This document shows, piece by piece, positions 19,025-28,532 of a stretch of 64,000 nucleotides of DNA. Source of the DNA: Desulfuromonadales bacterium (lineage in GTDB: Bacteria; Desulfobacterota; Desulfuromonadia; Desulfuromonadales; BM103); the NCBI GenBank assembly GCA_030145205.1, contig JAQYVZ010000013.1, positions 19,182 to 83,181 on the forward strand, given 5' to 3'. The number at the start of each line of letters is the position of its first letter. Position 1 is the first letter of the stretch. The translations under genes were made by a program, and so were the position numbers. A model generated the notes under the pieces. The model searched no databases. It saw only the letters and a list, made by a program, of their open reading frames with translations, and was not told the origin of the DNA.

Positions 19025-19908
19025 ATCAGCGCATCGGCAAGAGTGAACAGAAAGATGGTTACACTGATGTAGCCGTTCATATTAAAAAACGCTGCATCCA
19101 GCTTTGACAGGTCGTCAGCACGAACCAGCATATGTTCATAGACCAGCATGGCGCTAACAACCAGCAACCCGACCAGATAAATCCAGCCAAGTCCTGGCAT
19201 GAACAACAGGTTAAACAGCAGCACCATCATCCCGACATGGAAGAAACGGACCATAACGATCGCTTTTTCGACACCCACACGCACCGGGATCGAGTGCAAC
19301 CCTTGCGACCGGTCAAATTCAACATCCTGCAGGGAATAAAAGATATCAAATCCTGACACCCACAGCAGCACAGCCACCGCCAGGCCGATGGCCGGCCAGC
19401 CGATGTTACCGCGCAGCGCAATCCAGGCCCCCAGCGGCGCAGCCGCCAGGCAGAGGCCCAACACAATATGCGCCAATGAGGTAAACCGCTTGCAGAAACT
19501 GTACAGAACAAGAAAACCTACCGCAATCGGTGAAAGGCTCAGACAAAGCGGATTCAACATCCACGCGGAGAAGAGCAGCATGGCCAACGCGCCGCCGACC
19601 AACCCCCAGGCTTCCACATAGCTGACTTTGCCCGCCGGAATATGCCGTTCGGCGGTTCGCGGATTCTGCGCATCAATCCGCGCGTCAATGATCCGGTTCA
19701 GACCCATGGCAACGGTTCTCGCACCGGCCATCGCCATACAGATCCAGAAGACCTGTCCGAACGTTGGCGGTCGATTGTTTGCGAGCGATGCCAACACGGC
19801 ACCCATCAATGCAAACGGGAGCGCGAACACCGTATGGGAGAATTTGATCATCTCCAACAGGGTGGCGAACTTGGTCCAGTAGACGTTATCAAACTGCTTA
19901 ATCACCAT
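19021..19908 (-). CDS. mqnP: 4-hydroxybenzoate-type polyprenyltransferase of menaquinone synthesis
   Basis: A 295-residue integral membrane protein with about eight helices. The prenyl-diphosphate site is NRIIDARIDAQNPRT, and a second Asp-rich loop lies around SLQDVEFDRSQG. This matches the UbiA-like enzymes clustered with mqn genes that prenylate the dihydroxynaphthoate precursor. The ATG at 19908 is preferred over a GTG at 19917 because AGGTGA lies 6 bases ahead. It heads the run mqnP-ubiX-mqnE-mqnC. Confidence 0.9.
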   Translation of the reverse strand: MVIKQFDNVYWTKFATLLEMIKFSHTVFALPFALMGAVLASLANNRPPTFGQVFWICMAMAGARTVAMGLNRIIDARIDAQNPRTAERHIPAGKVSYVEAWGLVGGALAMLLFSAWMLNPLCLSLSPIAVGFLVLYSFCKRFTSLAHIVLGLCLAAAPLGAWIALRGNIGWPAIGLAVAVLLWVSGFDIFYSLQDVEFDRSQGLHSIPVRVGVEKAIVMVRFFHVGMMVLLFNLLFMPGLGWIYLVGLLVVSAMLVYEHMLVRADDLSKLDAAFFNMNGYISVTIFLFTLADALI

Positions 19909-20027
19909 CTGCGTCACCTGTATCAGCCGTCAGAATGGAACGTTATCTTGATCTGAAGTTCAGCATCATACTATGTCGGCACTTCTGCGACAACCGGCCT
20001 ATGTCCATCACCCGGTTGATCTTGCCT

Positions 20028-20846
20028 TCAGCCCAGGTCAAATGAAGCCCAGACCGGAGCATGGTCTGACGGTTTTTCCATCGCGCGCACGTCGTAGTCA
20101 ATACCCGATCCAGTGCAGCGCAGCGCGAGCGGCAACGAACCAAGAATCAGATCAATCCGCAAGCCCCGCTTCGGATCACGATCAAAGCCGCGGCTCCGAT
20201 AATCAAACCAGCTAAAGTGGTCATCAGCGTCTGGATTAACCTGGCGGTAGCAGTCGACGAGCAGCTTATTCATCAAGGCGTCAAGCCATTCGCGCTCTTC
20301 CGGTAAAAAACTGCACTTGCCAGAGCGCAACCAGCGTCGGGCATTGTCGGCTCCAATACCAATGTCATTCTCTGCAGGAGCGACATTCATATCACCGACC
20401 ACAGCGACCCAGTCATAGGCCTGTACCTCACACGCGAGATAATCGGTAAGGTCTGCATAAAACTTTTCTTTATTCGGGAACTTGACTGGATGGCTTCGGC
20501 TCTCTCCCTGCGGGAAATATCCGTTGACCAGGTGAAGCTGTTTTCCATCCGTCAGCTCATAGGTCGTCATCAACATGCGCCGTTGTGCATCCGCAGGCTC
20601 ACCGACAAAACCCTTCTGCACCTTGCAGGCCGGCAGGCGACTCAAAGTGGCCACACCATAATGCGTCTTCTGACCGTGCCAAACAGCATGATAACCCAGA
20701 GCTTCAATGGCAGCCTCGGGAAATTCAACATCCGCCACTTTGGTTTCCTGCAAAGCAATGAAGTCTGGTGCATGCCGCTCAATCACGGCCTCAAGCTGAT
20801 GCAGACGCGCCCGGACGCTGTTGACATTGAATGTCATAATTTTCAT
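20028..20846 (-). CDS. xth: Exodeoxyribonuclease III
   Basis: A 272-residue member of the EEP nuclease family that cuts at abasic sites and removes 3' blocking groups in base excision repair. It begins MKIMTFNVNSVRAR, contains the metal-binding glutamate in LQETK, the VVGDMNVAP active-site stretch and the C-terminal SDHAPVW. The ATG at 20846 is used because GGAGGT lies 9 bases ahead; the longer in-frame reading from 20921 runs into the nuo terminator. It sits between the nuo terminator and mqnP, on the same strand as both. Confidence 0.95.
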   Translation of the reverse strand: MKIMTFNVNSVRARLHQLEAVIERHAPDFIALQETKVADVEFPEAAIEALGYHAVWHGQKTHYGVATLSRLPACKVQKGFVGEPADAQRRMLMTTYELTDGKQLHLVNGYFPQGESRSHPVKFPNKEKFYADLTDYLACEVQAYDWVAVVGDMNVAPAENDIGIGADNARRWLRSGKCSFLPEEREWLDALMNKLLVDCYRQVNPDADDHFSWFDYRSRGFDRDPKRGLRIDLILGSLPLALRCTGSGIDYDVRAMEKPSDHAPVWASFDLG

Positions 20847-20923
20847 GCTGACAGCACCTCCGGTCGACCTAACAAGATGTCGTTCAAGGCAAATCATACG
20901 TCGACTTTTTCCAGCCGCCAAAC

Positions 20924-20953
20924 AAAAAAGCCCCCGGACAATGCCGGGGGCTT
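20924..20953 (-). terminator. Rho-independent terminator of the nuo operon
   Basis: On the minus strand, AAGCCCCCGG and CCGGGGGCTT form a perfect 10-bp stem with a 6-base loop, followed by a T6 run. It lies 20 bp after the nuoN stop. Confidence 0.93.
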
Positions 20954-20972
20954 GAAGTTCAACAGAGGACGC

Positions 20973-22433
20973 TTAGAAAATCGCTAACCGCGCCAGGTCC
21001 ATGACTGCCCCGGGGATGATGCCGAGATAGAAAATGCCGACCAGGGCGATAACAATCGAAACGACCACGCTCACCGGAACCTTGACCCAGGAGTAATCCT
21101 CTTCCGCCTCACGGAAGTACATGTAGACCATCACGCGCAGGTAGTAGTAGAGGGAGACTGCAGAGTTCAGCACACCGATGATGGCCAACCAGATGTAGCC
21201 CGCCTTAACGGCGCCGGCGAAGATGTAGAACTTACCGGCGAAACCGGCTGTCGGCGGGATACCCATCAATGAGAAGAGACAGATGGTAAATGCCACACCG
21301 AGCAGAGGCCGCTTGTATCCGAAGCCAGATAGGCCTTCAAGGGTCAGGTTCTCTTCACCCTTCTTGCCGGCAAGCACAAGAATGGCAAAAGCACCGATAT
21401 TCATGAAGGTGTAGGCCAGCATGTAGAACAGAATGGCAGAGTAGCCAATCTCATTCGCGGCAACCATACCGACCAGGGCGTAACCGGCGTGGGCGATCGA
21501 GGAGTAAGCGAGCATCCGCTTGACATTGGTCTGGGAGATCGCGATCACGTTACCGATGATCATGGTCAAAACTGCCAGAGCCCACAGGACAGCCGTCCAC
21601 TCCGGCTTCAAGCTGAAGAAGCAGTATTCCATGATCCGCAGGAATGCAGCAAAAGCAGCTGCCTTGGGACCGGCGCTCATGAACGCAGTAATCGGCGTCG
21701 GAGCCCCTTCGTAGACGTCAGGTGTCCACATGTGGAAAGGTGCGGCAGCAATCTTGAAGAGGAAACCGATGCTAAGCAGCATGATACCGGCCAGCGTCAT
21801 TGGGTTGCTGAGCAGCGACGGGTGAGCATTCAGGAAGACCCCGATTTCGCTGAGGCGGGTCGAACCGGTCACACCGTAGATAAGAGCGATACCGTAGAGC
21901 AGGAAGCCGGTGGAGAAGGCGCCGAGCAGGAAGTACTTGAGACCCGCCTCGTTAGAGCGCACATCGCCGCGGAAGAAGCCCGCCAACACGTAGAGACTGA
22001 TCGACATCACCTCGAGGCCGAGGAAAATCGTCATCATGTCCGTGCCGGAAGCCATCCACATGGCACCTGCTGTCGTGAACAGAATCAGCGGGTAATATTC
22101 ACCAATCGGGTAGCCCTCGCGGCGAATGTAATCATCCGACATCAGGATGGTCATCGCAGCAGCGATCAGGAAGGTGACATTAAAGAAGGTGGCAAAATTA
22201 TCCAGAGCCACGGCATCAGAGAAGCCGTACTGCGGACTGCCCCAGCCGGAAATCACCGAGAAGGCCGTGACAGCCAAACCGATCAGGCTGATCCACATAG
22301 CAGGCTTAGTCGCTCCGCGTGGCAGGAAGGCATTGATCAGCAATAGGCCCATGGCAAAGCAGACCAGGATGATCGACGGCATAATGGCCCACATGTTGAC
22401 ATTATTTAGGGCAGTTTGAACCAGGTTTTCCAT
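20973..22433 (-). CDS. nuoN: NADH-quinone oxidoreductase subunit N
   Basis: A 486-residue antiporter-like membrane subunit of complex I, about 14 helices. The conserved charged residues of the proton path are visible (GLEVMSISLYVLAG, KIAAAPFHMWTPDVYEGAPTP, RMLAYSSIAHAGY). It is the last nuo gene and is followed directly by the operon terminator. Confidence 0.97.
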   Translation of the reverse strand: MENLVQTALNNVNMWAIMPSIILVCFAMGLLLINAFLPRGATKPAMWISLIGLAVTAFSVISGWGSPQYGFSDAVALDNFATFFNVTFLIAAAMTILMSDDYIRREGYPIGEYYPLILFTTAGAMWMASGTDMMTIFLGLEVMSISLYVLAGFFRGDVRSNEAGLKYFLLGAFSTGFLLYGIALIYGVTGSTRLSEIGVFLNAHPSLLSNPMTLAGIMLLSIGFLFKIAAAPFHMWTPDVYEGAPTPITAFMSAGPKAAAFAAFLRIMEYCFFSLKPEWTAVLWALAVLTMIIGNVIAISQTNVKRMLAYSSIAHAGYALVGMVAANEIGYSAILFYMLAYTFMNIGAFAILVLAGKKGEENLTLEGLSGFGYKRPLLGVAFTICLFSLMGIPPTAGFAGKFYIFAGAVKAGYIWLAIIGVLNSAVSLYYYLRVMVYMYFREAEEDYSWVKVPVSVVVSIVIALVGIFYLGIIPGAVMDLARLAIF

Positions 22434-22466
22434 TTAATGGCTCCTCAGACGCGATGAAATCTATGT

Positions 22467-24035
22467 TTAATCGTTGACCACAATCTTAATAGGGGCTTGC
22501 TCAACCTCTTCAACCATCATGGCCACCTGCTGCTTGGCCTTGACCTGATCGATCAGGTTCTCAAGCGAGGGGTTCATCTTCTCGAAGAAGGTGTTCGGGT
22601 AAATACCGATCCAGAAGACGAACAGCAGCAGCGGCAGCATAATCACGATTTCCCTGGCGTTCAGGTCTTTCAGGGTTTCGTTCGCCGGGTTCTTCAGTTT
22701 ACCGACCATCACGCGCTGGTACATCCAGAGCATGTAGACTGCCGCAAAGATAACGCCGGTGGTGGCGATAACCGCGAACCAGCGCAGCTCACTCTCAAAG
22801 GCGCCAACCAGGATCAGGAATTCGCCGACGAAACCGTTGGTGCCGGGCAGGCCGATCGAAGAAAGGGTAATAATCAGGAAGATGGTTGCAAAGATCGGCA
22901 TCTTCTTGGCGATACCGCCGAACTCAACGATCAAGCGCGTATGACGGCGCTCGTAAATGAAACCGACGATAAGGAAGAGTGCGCCAGTTGAAATACCGTG
23001 GTTGATCATCTGCAGCATACCGCCGGAGAGGCCCTGCAGGTTCATGGCAAACACACCAAGCATAACAAAGCCAAGGTGCGAAACCGATGAGTAGGCGACC
23101 AGCTTCTTGACGTCCTCCTGCATCATGGCAACCAAAGCACCGTAGATGATACCAATCACGCACAGGGTCGCGAGGAACGGCGTATAAGTCTGGGTTGCTT
23201 CCGGGAAGAGCGGGATAGCAAAACGGACATAACCGTAAGTACCCATCTTCAAGAGGATTGCGGCCAAGATAACGGAACCGGCCGTCGGCGCCTCGGTATG
23301 TGCATCCGGCAACCAGGTGTGCACCGGGAACATCGGAACCTTGATCGCGAAGCTGAAAGCGAATGCGAGGAACAACCAGTTCTGCAAGTTACCCGGAATA
23401 TCCAGGTTGTAAAAGTGCGCGACGCTAAAACCGTTCTCAAACGGTACGCCCACCTTCACCGAGAAGTAATAGACATAAATGATGGCCACCAGCATCAGCA
23501 GGGAGCCGACAGCCGTAAAGAGGAAAAACTTGACCGATGCGTAGATACGGTTCTTGCCACCCCAGATACCGATCATGAAGTACATCGGGATCAGCATCAG
23601 TTCCCAGAAGATGTAGAACAGGAAGAGGTCGAGGGAGATAAAAGCACCAAGCATTGCGGTTTCGAGCAGCAGAGCAAGCGCCATGAAGGCCTTGGTATAC
23701 TTATCGATAGCTTGCCAGGTGGACAGGATCGCGATCGGCATGATGAACGTGGTCAGCAGGACCAGCCAGAGGCTGATGCCGTCTACACCAACATTGTAGT
23801 TCATCTGGAAGTAATCGCCGATACTGATCCAGCGGGCAAACTCAGTGTATTGCATAGCCGCCGACGTCTTGAAGACATCGTCGAATGCAAGCGGCAGACT
23901 GATGAAAAAGGTGATGATCGTAACGACCAGAGTCACCGACTTGATCAGGCGATCCGCTTCCCTGGGCAGGAAAAGTACGACTATCATCCCTACCAGCGGG
24001 AAAAACGTCATCAGGCTAAGAAGATTGTCACTCAT
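22467..24035 (-). CDS. nuoM: NADH-quinone oxidoreductase subunit M
   Basis: A 522-residue antiporter-like proton-pumping subunit of complex I with about 14 helices. WELMLIPMYFMIG carries the conserved Glu, and KVPMFPVHTWLPDAHTEAP and KKLVAYSSVSHLGFV carry the conserved Lys and His residues. The C-terminal tail after helix 14 is rich in charged residues. It lies between nuoL and nuoN. Confidence 0.97.
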   Translation of the reverse strand: MSDNLLSLMTFFPLVGMIVVLFLPREADRLIKSVTLVVTIITFFISLPLAFDDVFKTSAAMQYTEFARWISIGDYFQMNYNVGVDGISLWLVLLTTFIMPIAILSTWQAIDKYTKAFMALALLLETAMLGAFISLDLFLFYIFWELMLIPMYFMIGIWGGKNRIYASVKFFLFTAVGSLLMLVAIIYVYYFSVKVGVPFENGFSVAHFYNLDIPGNLQNWLFLAFAFSFAIKVPMFPVHTWLPDAHTEAPTAGSVILAAILLKMGTYGYVRFAIPLFPEATQTYTPFLATLCVIGIIYGALVAMMQEDVKKLVAYSSVSHLGFVMLGVFAMNLQGLSGGMLQMINHGISTGALFLIVGFIYERRHTRLIVEFGGIAKKMPIFATIFLIITLSSIGLPGTNGFVGEFLILVGAFESELRWFAVIATTGVIFAAVYMLWMYQRVMVGKLKNPANETLKDLNAREIVIMLPLLLFVFWIGIYPNTFFEKMNPSLENLIDQVKAKQQVAMMVEEVEQAPIKIVVND

Positions 24036-24075
24036 GAGGCTGTGCTCCTTATATCAACTCTAAAACGATCTACAT

Positions 24076-26058
24076 TTACCGGAGGACGAATACCGCGACC
24101 ATAACCACCATGCCAAGCACCATTGCCAGAGCATAGTTGTGGAACAGGCCCGTTTGGGTGTGTCTCAGGCCGGCCGAGCAGAGGCCTACCAGTTTGGCCA
24201 CACCATTGACGACACCATCGATCACCTTCACGTCAAATCCACGCCAGCAGAAGGTCCCGAAAGCTTTGACAGGGTTCACAACGATGGCATCGTAAAGTTC
24301 GTCGATGTACCACTTGTTGAACACCAGGCGATGAAACTTCGGAAACATCTTGGTGAACTTGGCAGGCAGCTCCGGTTTCATCAGGTACATAACAGAGGCT
24401 ACTGCGATACCGAGGAAAGCAATCGCGATCGACAGGGCCATCAGACCATACTCAAGAGCATGATTGTGATGCATCGCTTCCTTGATACCAATGTGATAAA
24501 TCTCAGAAGCATGGCCGAAGACCGGCTCCAGGAAGTGATGAATGTGATTGGAACCACCCAGAATTGCGGGGACACCGATATAACCGCCGACAACAGCGAG
24601 CAGGCCGAGAACCATCAGCGGGATGGTAATAACCAGCGGCGACTCATGGATGTGATCCTTGGCACGCGCGTCTGTCTTCTCTTTGCCGTAGAAGGTCATG
24701 TAGAGGCAACGGAACATGTAGAAGGCGGTCATACCGGCAGCAACAGCGCCGATCGCCCAGACGTACCACATCCCGCGGGTCGAACCGAAGGTCCACCAGA
24801 GGATCTCGTCCTTGGAGAAGAACGCGGACAGACCAGGGACACCAGAGATGGCCAAACAGGACACAGCAAAGGTAATAAAGGTAATCGGCATCTTCTTACG
24901 CAAACCGCCCATGTTACGCATATCCTGCGCATCATCGTCCAGGTGTGCGTGATGCAAAGCGTGATGCATCGAGTGGATTACCGAGCCGGAACCGAGGAAC
25001 AGGCAGGCCTTGAAGAATGCATGTGTCATCAGGTGGAAGATACCAGCGGTGAAGGCACCAACGCCCATCGCCATAAACATGTAACCAAGCTGCGACACCG
25101 TGGAGTATGCCAAAACGCGTTTGATGTCGTTCTGAGCAAAGCCGATGCTGGCAGCGAAAATAGCAGTCATCGCACCAACAATAGCAACCGTCATCATAGT
25201 GGTCGGCGACATGGCGAACAGCACATTCATCCGGCCGATCATGTAAACGCCTGCGGTAACCATGGTGGCCGCATGGATCAGAGCGGAAACCGGGGTCGGG
25301 CCCTCCATGGCGTCCGGAAGCCATGTATAGAGAGGGATCTGAGCCGATTTACCAGTTGCACCGAGGAAAAAGCAGAGGGTCACAATGGTGACGACCGTCC
25401 CGCCGAAGCCGAGGACGTGACCATGATGGGCCAGGTCAACGAAGTTCAGCGTCCAGACGCCATGCTCGGAACCAAGCGTCCAGAACAGCAGGAATACGCC
25501 GAGCAGGAAGCCGAAGTCACCAATCCGGTTAACCACAAACGCCTTCTTGGCAGCATCACCAGCACTCTTCTTGTCAATGTAGAAGCCAATCAGCAGATAG
25601 GAGCAGAGGCCCACACCTTCCCAACCGACAAACATGACCATAGCGTTGTTGCCGGTGACCAGCATCAGCATCGCGAACACGAACAGGTTCAGGTAGCTGA
25701 AGAAGCGGTAGTAGCCGGGATCGCCGTGCATGTAGCCGATGGAATAAAGGTGGATCAGCGAACCGACACCCGTAACCACCAGCAGCATGATCGCGGTCAA
25801 AGGATCGAACAGGAAGCCCCAGTCGATCTGCAGGTCGCCGACCGACATCCAGGAGAAGACCACCTGCTGGTGGGTCTTGACCGGGTCGCCAAGCAACTGG
25901 AAGAAATACTTCACAGACAACAGGAACGAGCTGAACACTGCGAGCGTCGCAATCGCGCCGATCGCTTTCTCATTCTTGATGAACTTTTTCCCAAGCAACC
26001 CGTTAACGATGCAGCCGATCAGCGGCATGATGGGTATGAGCCACAAGTAGTTGTACAT
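24076..26058 (-). CDS. nuoL: NADH-quinone oxidoreductase subunit L
   Basis: A 660-residue antiporter-like subunit of complex I, the most distal membrane subunit, with the long lateral helix in its C-terminal part. FVGWEGVGLCSYLLIGFY, KSAQIPLYTWLPDAMEGPTP and RVLAYSTVSQLGYM are conserved proton-path segments. A His-rich stretch (HSMHHALHHAHLDDD) sits in the loop after the first antiporter repeat. Full length for the family. Confidence 0.97.
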   Translation of the reverse strand: MYNYLWLIPIMPLIGCIVNGLLGKKFIKNEKAIGAIATLAVFSSFLLSVKYFFQLLGDPVKTHQQVVFSWMSVGDLQIDWGFLFDPLTAIMLLVVTGVGSLIHLYSIGYMHGDPGYYRFFSYLNLFVFAMLMLVTGNNAMVMFVGWEGVGLCSYLLIGFYIDKKSAGDAAKKAFVVNRIGDFGFLLGVFLLFWTLGSEHGVWTLNFVDLAHHGHVLGFGGTVVTIVTLCFFLGATGKSAQIPLYTWLPDAMEGPTPVSALIHAATMVTAGVYMIGRMNVLFAMSPTTMMTVAIVGAMTAIFAASIGFAQNDIKRVLAYSTVSQLGYMFMAMGVGAFTAGIFHLMTHAFFKACLFLGSGSVIHSMHHALHHAHLDDDAQDMRNMGGLRKKMPITFITFAVSCLAISGVPGLSAFFSKDEILWWTFGSTRGMWYVWAIGAVAAGMTAFYMFRCLYMTFYGKEKTDARAKDHIHESPLVITIPLMVLGLLAVVGGYIGVPAILGGSNHIHHFLEPVFGHASEIYHIGIKEAMHHNHALEYGLMALSIAIAFLGIAVASVMYLMKPELPAKFTKMFPKFHRLVFNKWYIDELYDAIVVNPVKAFGTFCWRGFDVKVIDGVVNGVAKLVGLCSAGLRHTQTGLFHNYALAMVLGMVVMVAVFVLR

Positions 26059-26120
26059 CTATCTCTCCTCCGGACGAAGTCTCTTCTTAGTTCCTACGTA
26101 ACCCGTGCAGCTGGGATTGC

Positions 26121-26423
26121 TCACCATTTAAGCAGGTCAATTTCCTCAACATCAATCGACTCGCGGTTCCTGAAGAAACTGATCATCAGGGCCAAGCCAA
26201 CAGCAGCCTCGGCAGCGGCGACCGTCATGACGAAGAAAACGAAAATCTGGCCGTCCATGTTGTTGAGATGCCGCGACAGTGCGATAAAAGTCAGATTGAC
26301 CGAGTTGAGCATCAATTCAATACACATGAAGATTACAATCGCGTTCTTGCGGGTCAGCACCCCGTAGGTCCCCATGGCAAAGAGGATCGCTGCGATTGTC
26401 ATGTAGTGGTAAACGCTAATCAT
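26121..26423 (-). CDS. nuoK: NADH-quinone oxidoreductase subunit K
   Basis: A 100-residue, three-helix membrane subunit of complex I; it has the two buried glutamates of the family in [12 protein letters not shown] and [12 protein letters not shown]. The start at 26423 (ATG) gives the normal family length; a longer in-frame reading from 26558 overlaps nuoJ and has no hydrophobic character. Confidence 0.96.
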   Translation of the reverse strand: MISVYHYMTIAAILFAMGTYGVLTRKNAIVIFMCIELMLNSVNLTFIALSRHLNNMDGQIFVFFVMTVAAAEAAVGLALMISFFRNRESIDVEEIDLLKW

Positions 26424-26451
26424 CGTGTTTCTCCCGTTGTCCGGTATGGAT

Positions 26452-26955
26452 TCAAACTTCCTTCTTGGCCAGGACCACCGCGCCGACAATCGCCACCAGA
26501 AGCAAGATGGAGGCAATCTCAAAAGGCAGCAGGAACTCGGTAAACATCGTCTTGCCAATCAGTTCGGTATGGCCGACGCTCATCACGACGTCTTTCGTGA
26601 TGTCGCCAGCTGCGCCGGTAATCTGACCCTTTTTGATAAAGACCAAGAAGGTGACCAGTGACAGCAGACTCGCTAAAGCTGCCCACACAACCCCGTGGGT
26701 GTAACGCTTGCGCGCCTCAGTCCCCAGGTTGAGCAGCATGATGACAAATAGAATCAACACCATAATGGCACCGGCATAAACCATGATCTGAACCGCCGCC
26801 ATAAACGGGGCATAGAGCATGACATAGAAAACCGCCAAGCAGAAGAAGGTGTTCACTAGGCCGAGGGCACTGTTCACCGGACTTTTGCACAGGACGACAA
26901 TCAAGCCGGACCCCAGTGCAACCAGTGCAATAATATAGAAAAAGATGGTCTCCAT
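26452..26955 (-). CDS. nuoJ: NADH-quinone oxidoreductase subunit J
   Basis: A 167-residue, five-helix membrane subunit of complex I; the third helix has the conserved [17 protein letters not shown] pattern that contains the pi-bulge in solved structures. It is spaced 20 bp from nuoI and 28 bp from nuoK. Confidence 0.96.
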   Translation of the reverse strand: METIFFYIIALVALGSGLIVVLCKSPVNSALGLVNTFFCLAVFYVMLYAPFMAAVQIMVYAGAIMVLILFVIMLLNLGTEARKRYTHGVVWAALASLLSLVTFLVFIKKGQITGAAGDITKDVVMSVGHTELIGKTMFTEFLLPFEIASILLLVAIVGAVVLAKKEV

Positions 26956-26975
26956 GGTTCTTCGCTCCTCCTGGC

Positions 26976-27371
26976 TTACTTGAGCAGCCGCTCCTTGGTA
27001 AATTCAAAATCTTCACGATTGAAGTTGGCCAGTTCATAGGCGTCAGTCATCTCGATCGCCTCAACAGGACAGGCCTCCACGCAGTATCCACAGAAGATAC
27101 AGCGCAACAGATCAATCGTATAAACTTTCGGGTACTTCTCACCCTTCTCGTTCTCTGCTGACTCGACCGTAATGCATTTAGCCGGGCACACTGTCGGGCA
27201 GAGATAGCAGGCGACACACTTTTCACGATCCTGCTCGGGCACCAGACGGTGCAGACCACGAAACCGGTCTGAGGGTGTTAACTTCACCGCCGGATACTGA
27301 ACCGTGGTTGAATTACCCGGGAACACATGCTTGAAGGTGATGCTTAAACCTTTAGCGATAGCTAGAAACAT
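26976..27371 (-). CDS. nuoI: NADH-quinone oxidoreductase subunit I
   Basis: A 131-residue peripheral arm subunit that binds clusters N6a and N6b through CVACYLCPTVCP and CIFCGYCVEACP, each followed downstream by the expected Pro. It passes electrons to NuoB. Normal length and context between nuoH and nuoJ. Confidence 0.97.
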   Translation of the reverse strand: MFLAIAKGLSITFKHVFPGNSTTVQYPAVKLTPSDRFRGLHRLVPEQDREKCVACYLCPTVCPAKCITVESAENEKGEKYPKVYTIDLLRCIFCGYCVEACPVEAIEMTDAYELANFNREDFEFTKERLLK

Positions 27372-27405
27372 GGATCTATCCTTTTATCTTCAAGGTATGG
27401 GGTTA

Positions 27406-28452
27406 TTAAGTAAGAACAACCACAATAGCAGTCACGGCCACGTTAATCAGAGCCAGCGGGATCAACACTTTCCATCCCATTCGCATCAGCTGGTCGTAGC
27501 GTACACGCGGCAGAGTGGCCCGCAACCAGATGCAGAAGAACATGATCGCGAAGATCTTCATCAGGATATTCGCAAAGCCGAGGCTGCTCGGCAGCGGGCC
27601 GTACCAGCCGCCCAGGAACAAAGTCGCTGCGATGGCAGCGATGACAACCATGTTGGCGTATTCCGCCATGAAGAACAGGGCGTACTTCATGGACGAATAT
27701 TCCGTACAGAAACCGGAAACCAGCTCACTCTCAGCTTCGGGCATATCAAACGGGGTCCGGTTGATTTCAGCAAGGCCCGTGATAATGAACAGGCAGAAAG
27801 CGAGAGGCTGGGTGAACACATACCAGTTCGGCAGAAACGGGATGCTGCCCCAGAGCGGACCGGACTGGATGGCGACGATCTCACGCAGGCTCAAAGTCTC
27901 GGAGAGCATGAACACTGCAATGATGGTCAGACCGGCAGCCAGTTCGTACGAAATCATCTGAGCTGTTGCACGCACACCACCAAGCAGGGAGTACTTGCTG
28001 TTGGAACTCCAACCCGCCAGCACGATCCCGTAGACCCCAAGTCCGGCGAAGGCCAGGACATAGAGGATCCCGATATTCAGGTCAGTGATCTGCTGCGGCA
28101 CCGCAAGCCCGGCAATCGTCACATCCGGCCCGAAGGGCACGACGGCGATGGTGATAAACGCCGGGACCAGGATCATCATCGGAGCCAGAAGGAATGGAAT
28201 CACATTGGCTTTGGCCGGGATGATGTCTTCTTTGAAGAACAGCTTCACGCCGTCTGCGATCGGCTGCAACAAACCATGCCAGCCGGTGCGCATCGGACCA
28301 AGTCGGGTCTGCATGTGGCCAATGATCTTACGCTCGCACCAGGTGGCATAAGCGACGATCAAGATAACCACAACAAAGACGACGACCAGCTTCAGCAGCA
28401 TCATCCCGAGAAAAAGTGGCATATTGTTAGATAAGCTCAGCATTTCCGTCAT
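27406..28452 (-). CDS. nuoH: NADH-quinone oxidoreductase subunit H
   Basis: A 348-residue, eight-helix membrane subunit that forms the quinone pocket with NuoB and NuoD. ERKIIGHMQTRLGPMRTGWH, EINRTPFDMPEAESELVSG and the C-terminal LRATLPRVRYDQLM are diagnostic. Full length. Confidence 0.97.
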   Translation of the reverse strand: MTEMLSLSNNMPLFLGMMLLKLVVVFVVVILIVAYATWCERKIIGHMQTRLGPMRTGWHGLLQPIADGVKLFFKEDIIPAKANVIPFLLAPMMILVPAFITIAVVPFGPDVTIAGLAVPQQITDLNIGILYVLAFAGLGVYGIVLAGWSSNSKYSLLGGVRATAQMISYELAAGLTIIAVFMLSETLSLREIVAIQSGPLWGSIPFLPNWYVFTQPLAFCLFIITGLAEINRTPFDMPEAESELVSGFCTEYSSMKYALFFMAEYANMVVIAAIAATLFLGGWYGPLPSSLGFANILMKIFAIMFFCIWLRATLPRVRYDQLMRMGWKVLIPLALINVAVTAIVVVLT

Positions 28453-28532
28453 GACAATCCTCTTCCTCGTTCCTTATTGTCTGTTAAGCCCTGTAAGTCG
28501 GGCCAAAATTCAGTTCCGTGAGTTACGCAATG

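Noticed and set aside
24139..26367. 742-codon open frame on the plus strand across nuoL
   Set aside because: It is antisense to a certain gene; its product is rich in His, Gln, Asp and Arg with no fold signature, which is the usual shadow of a GC-rich membrane-protein gene.
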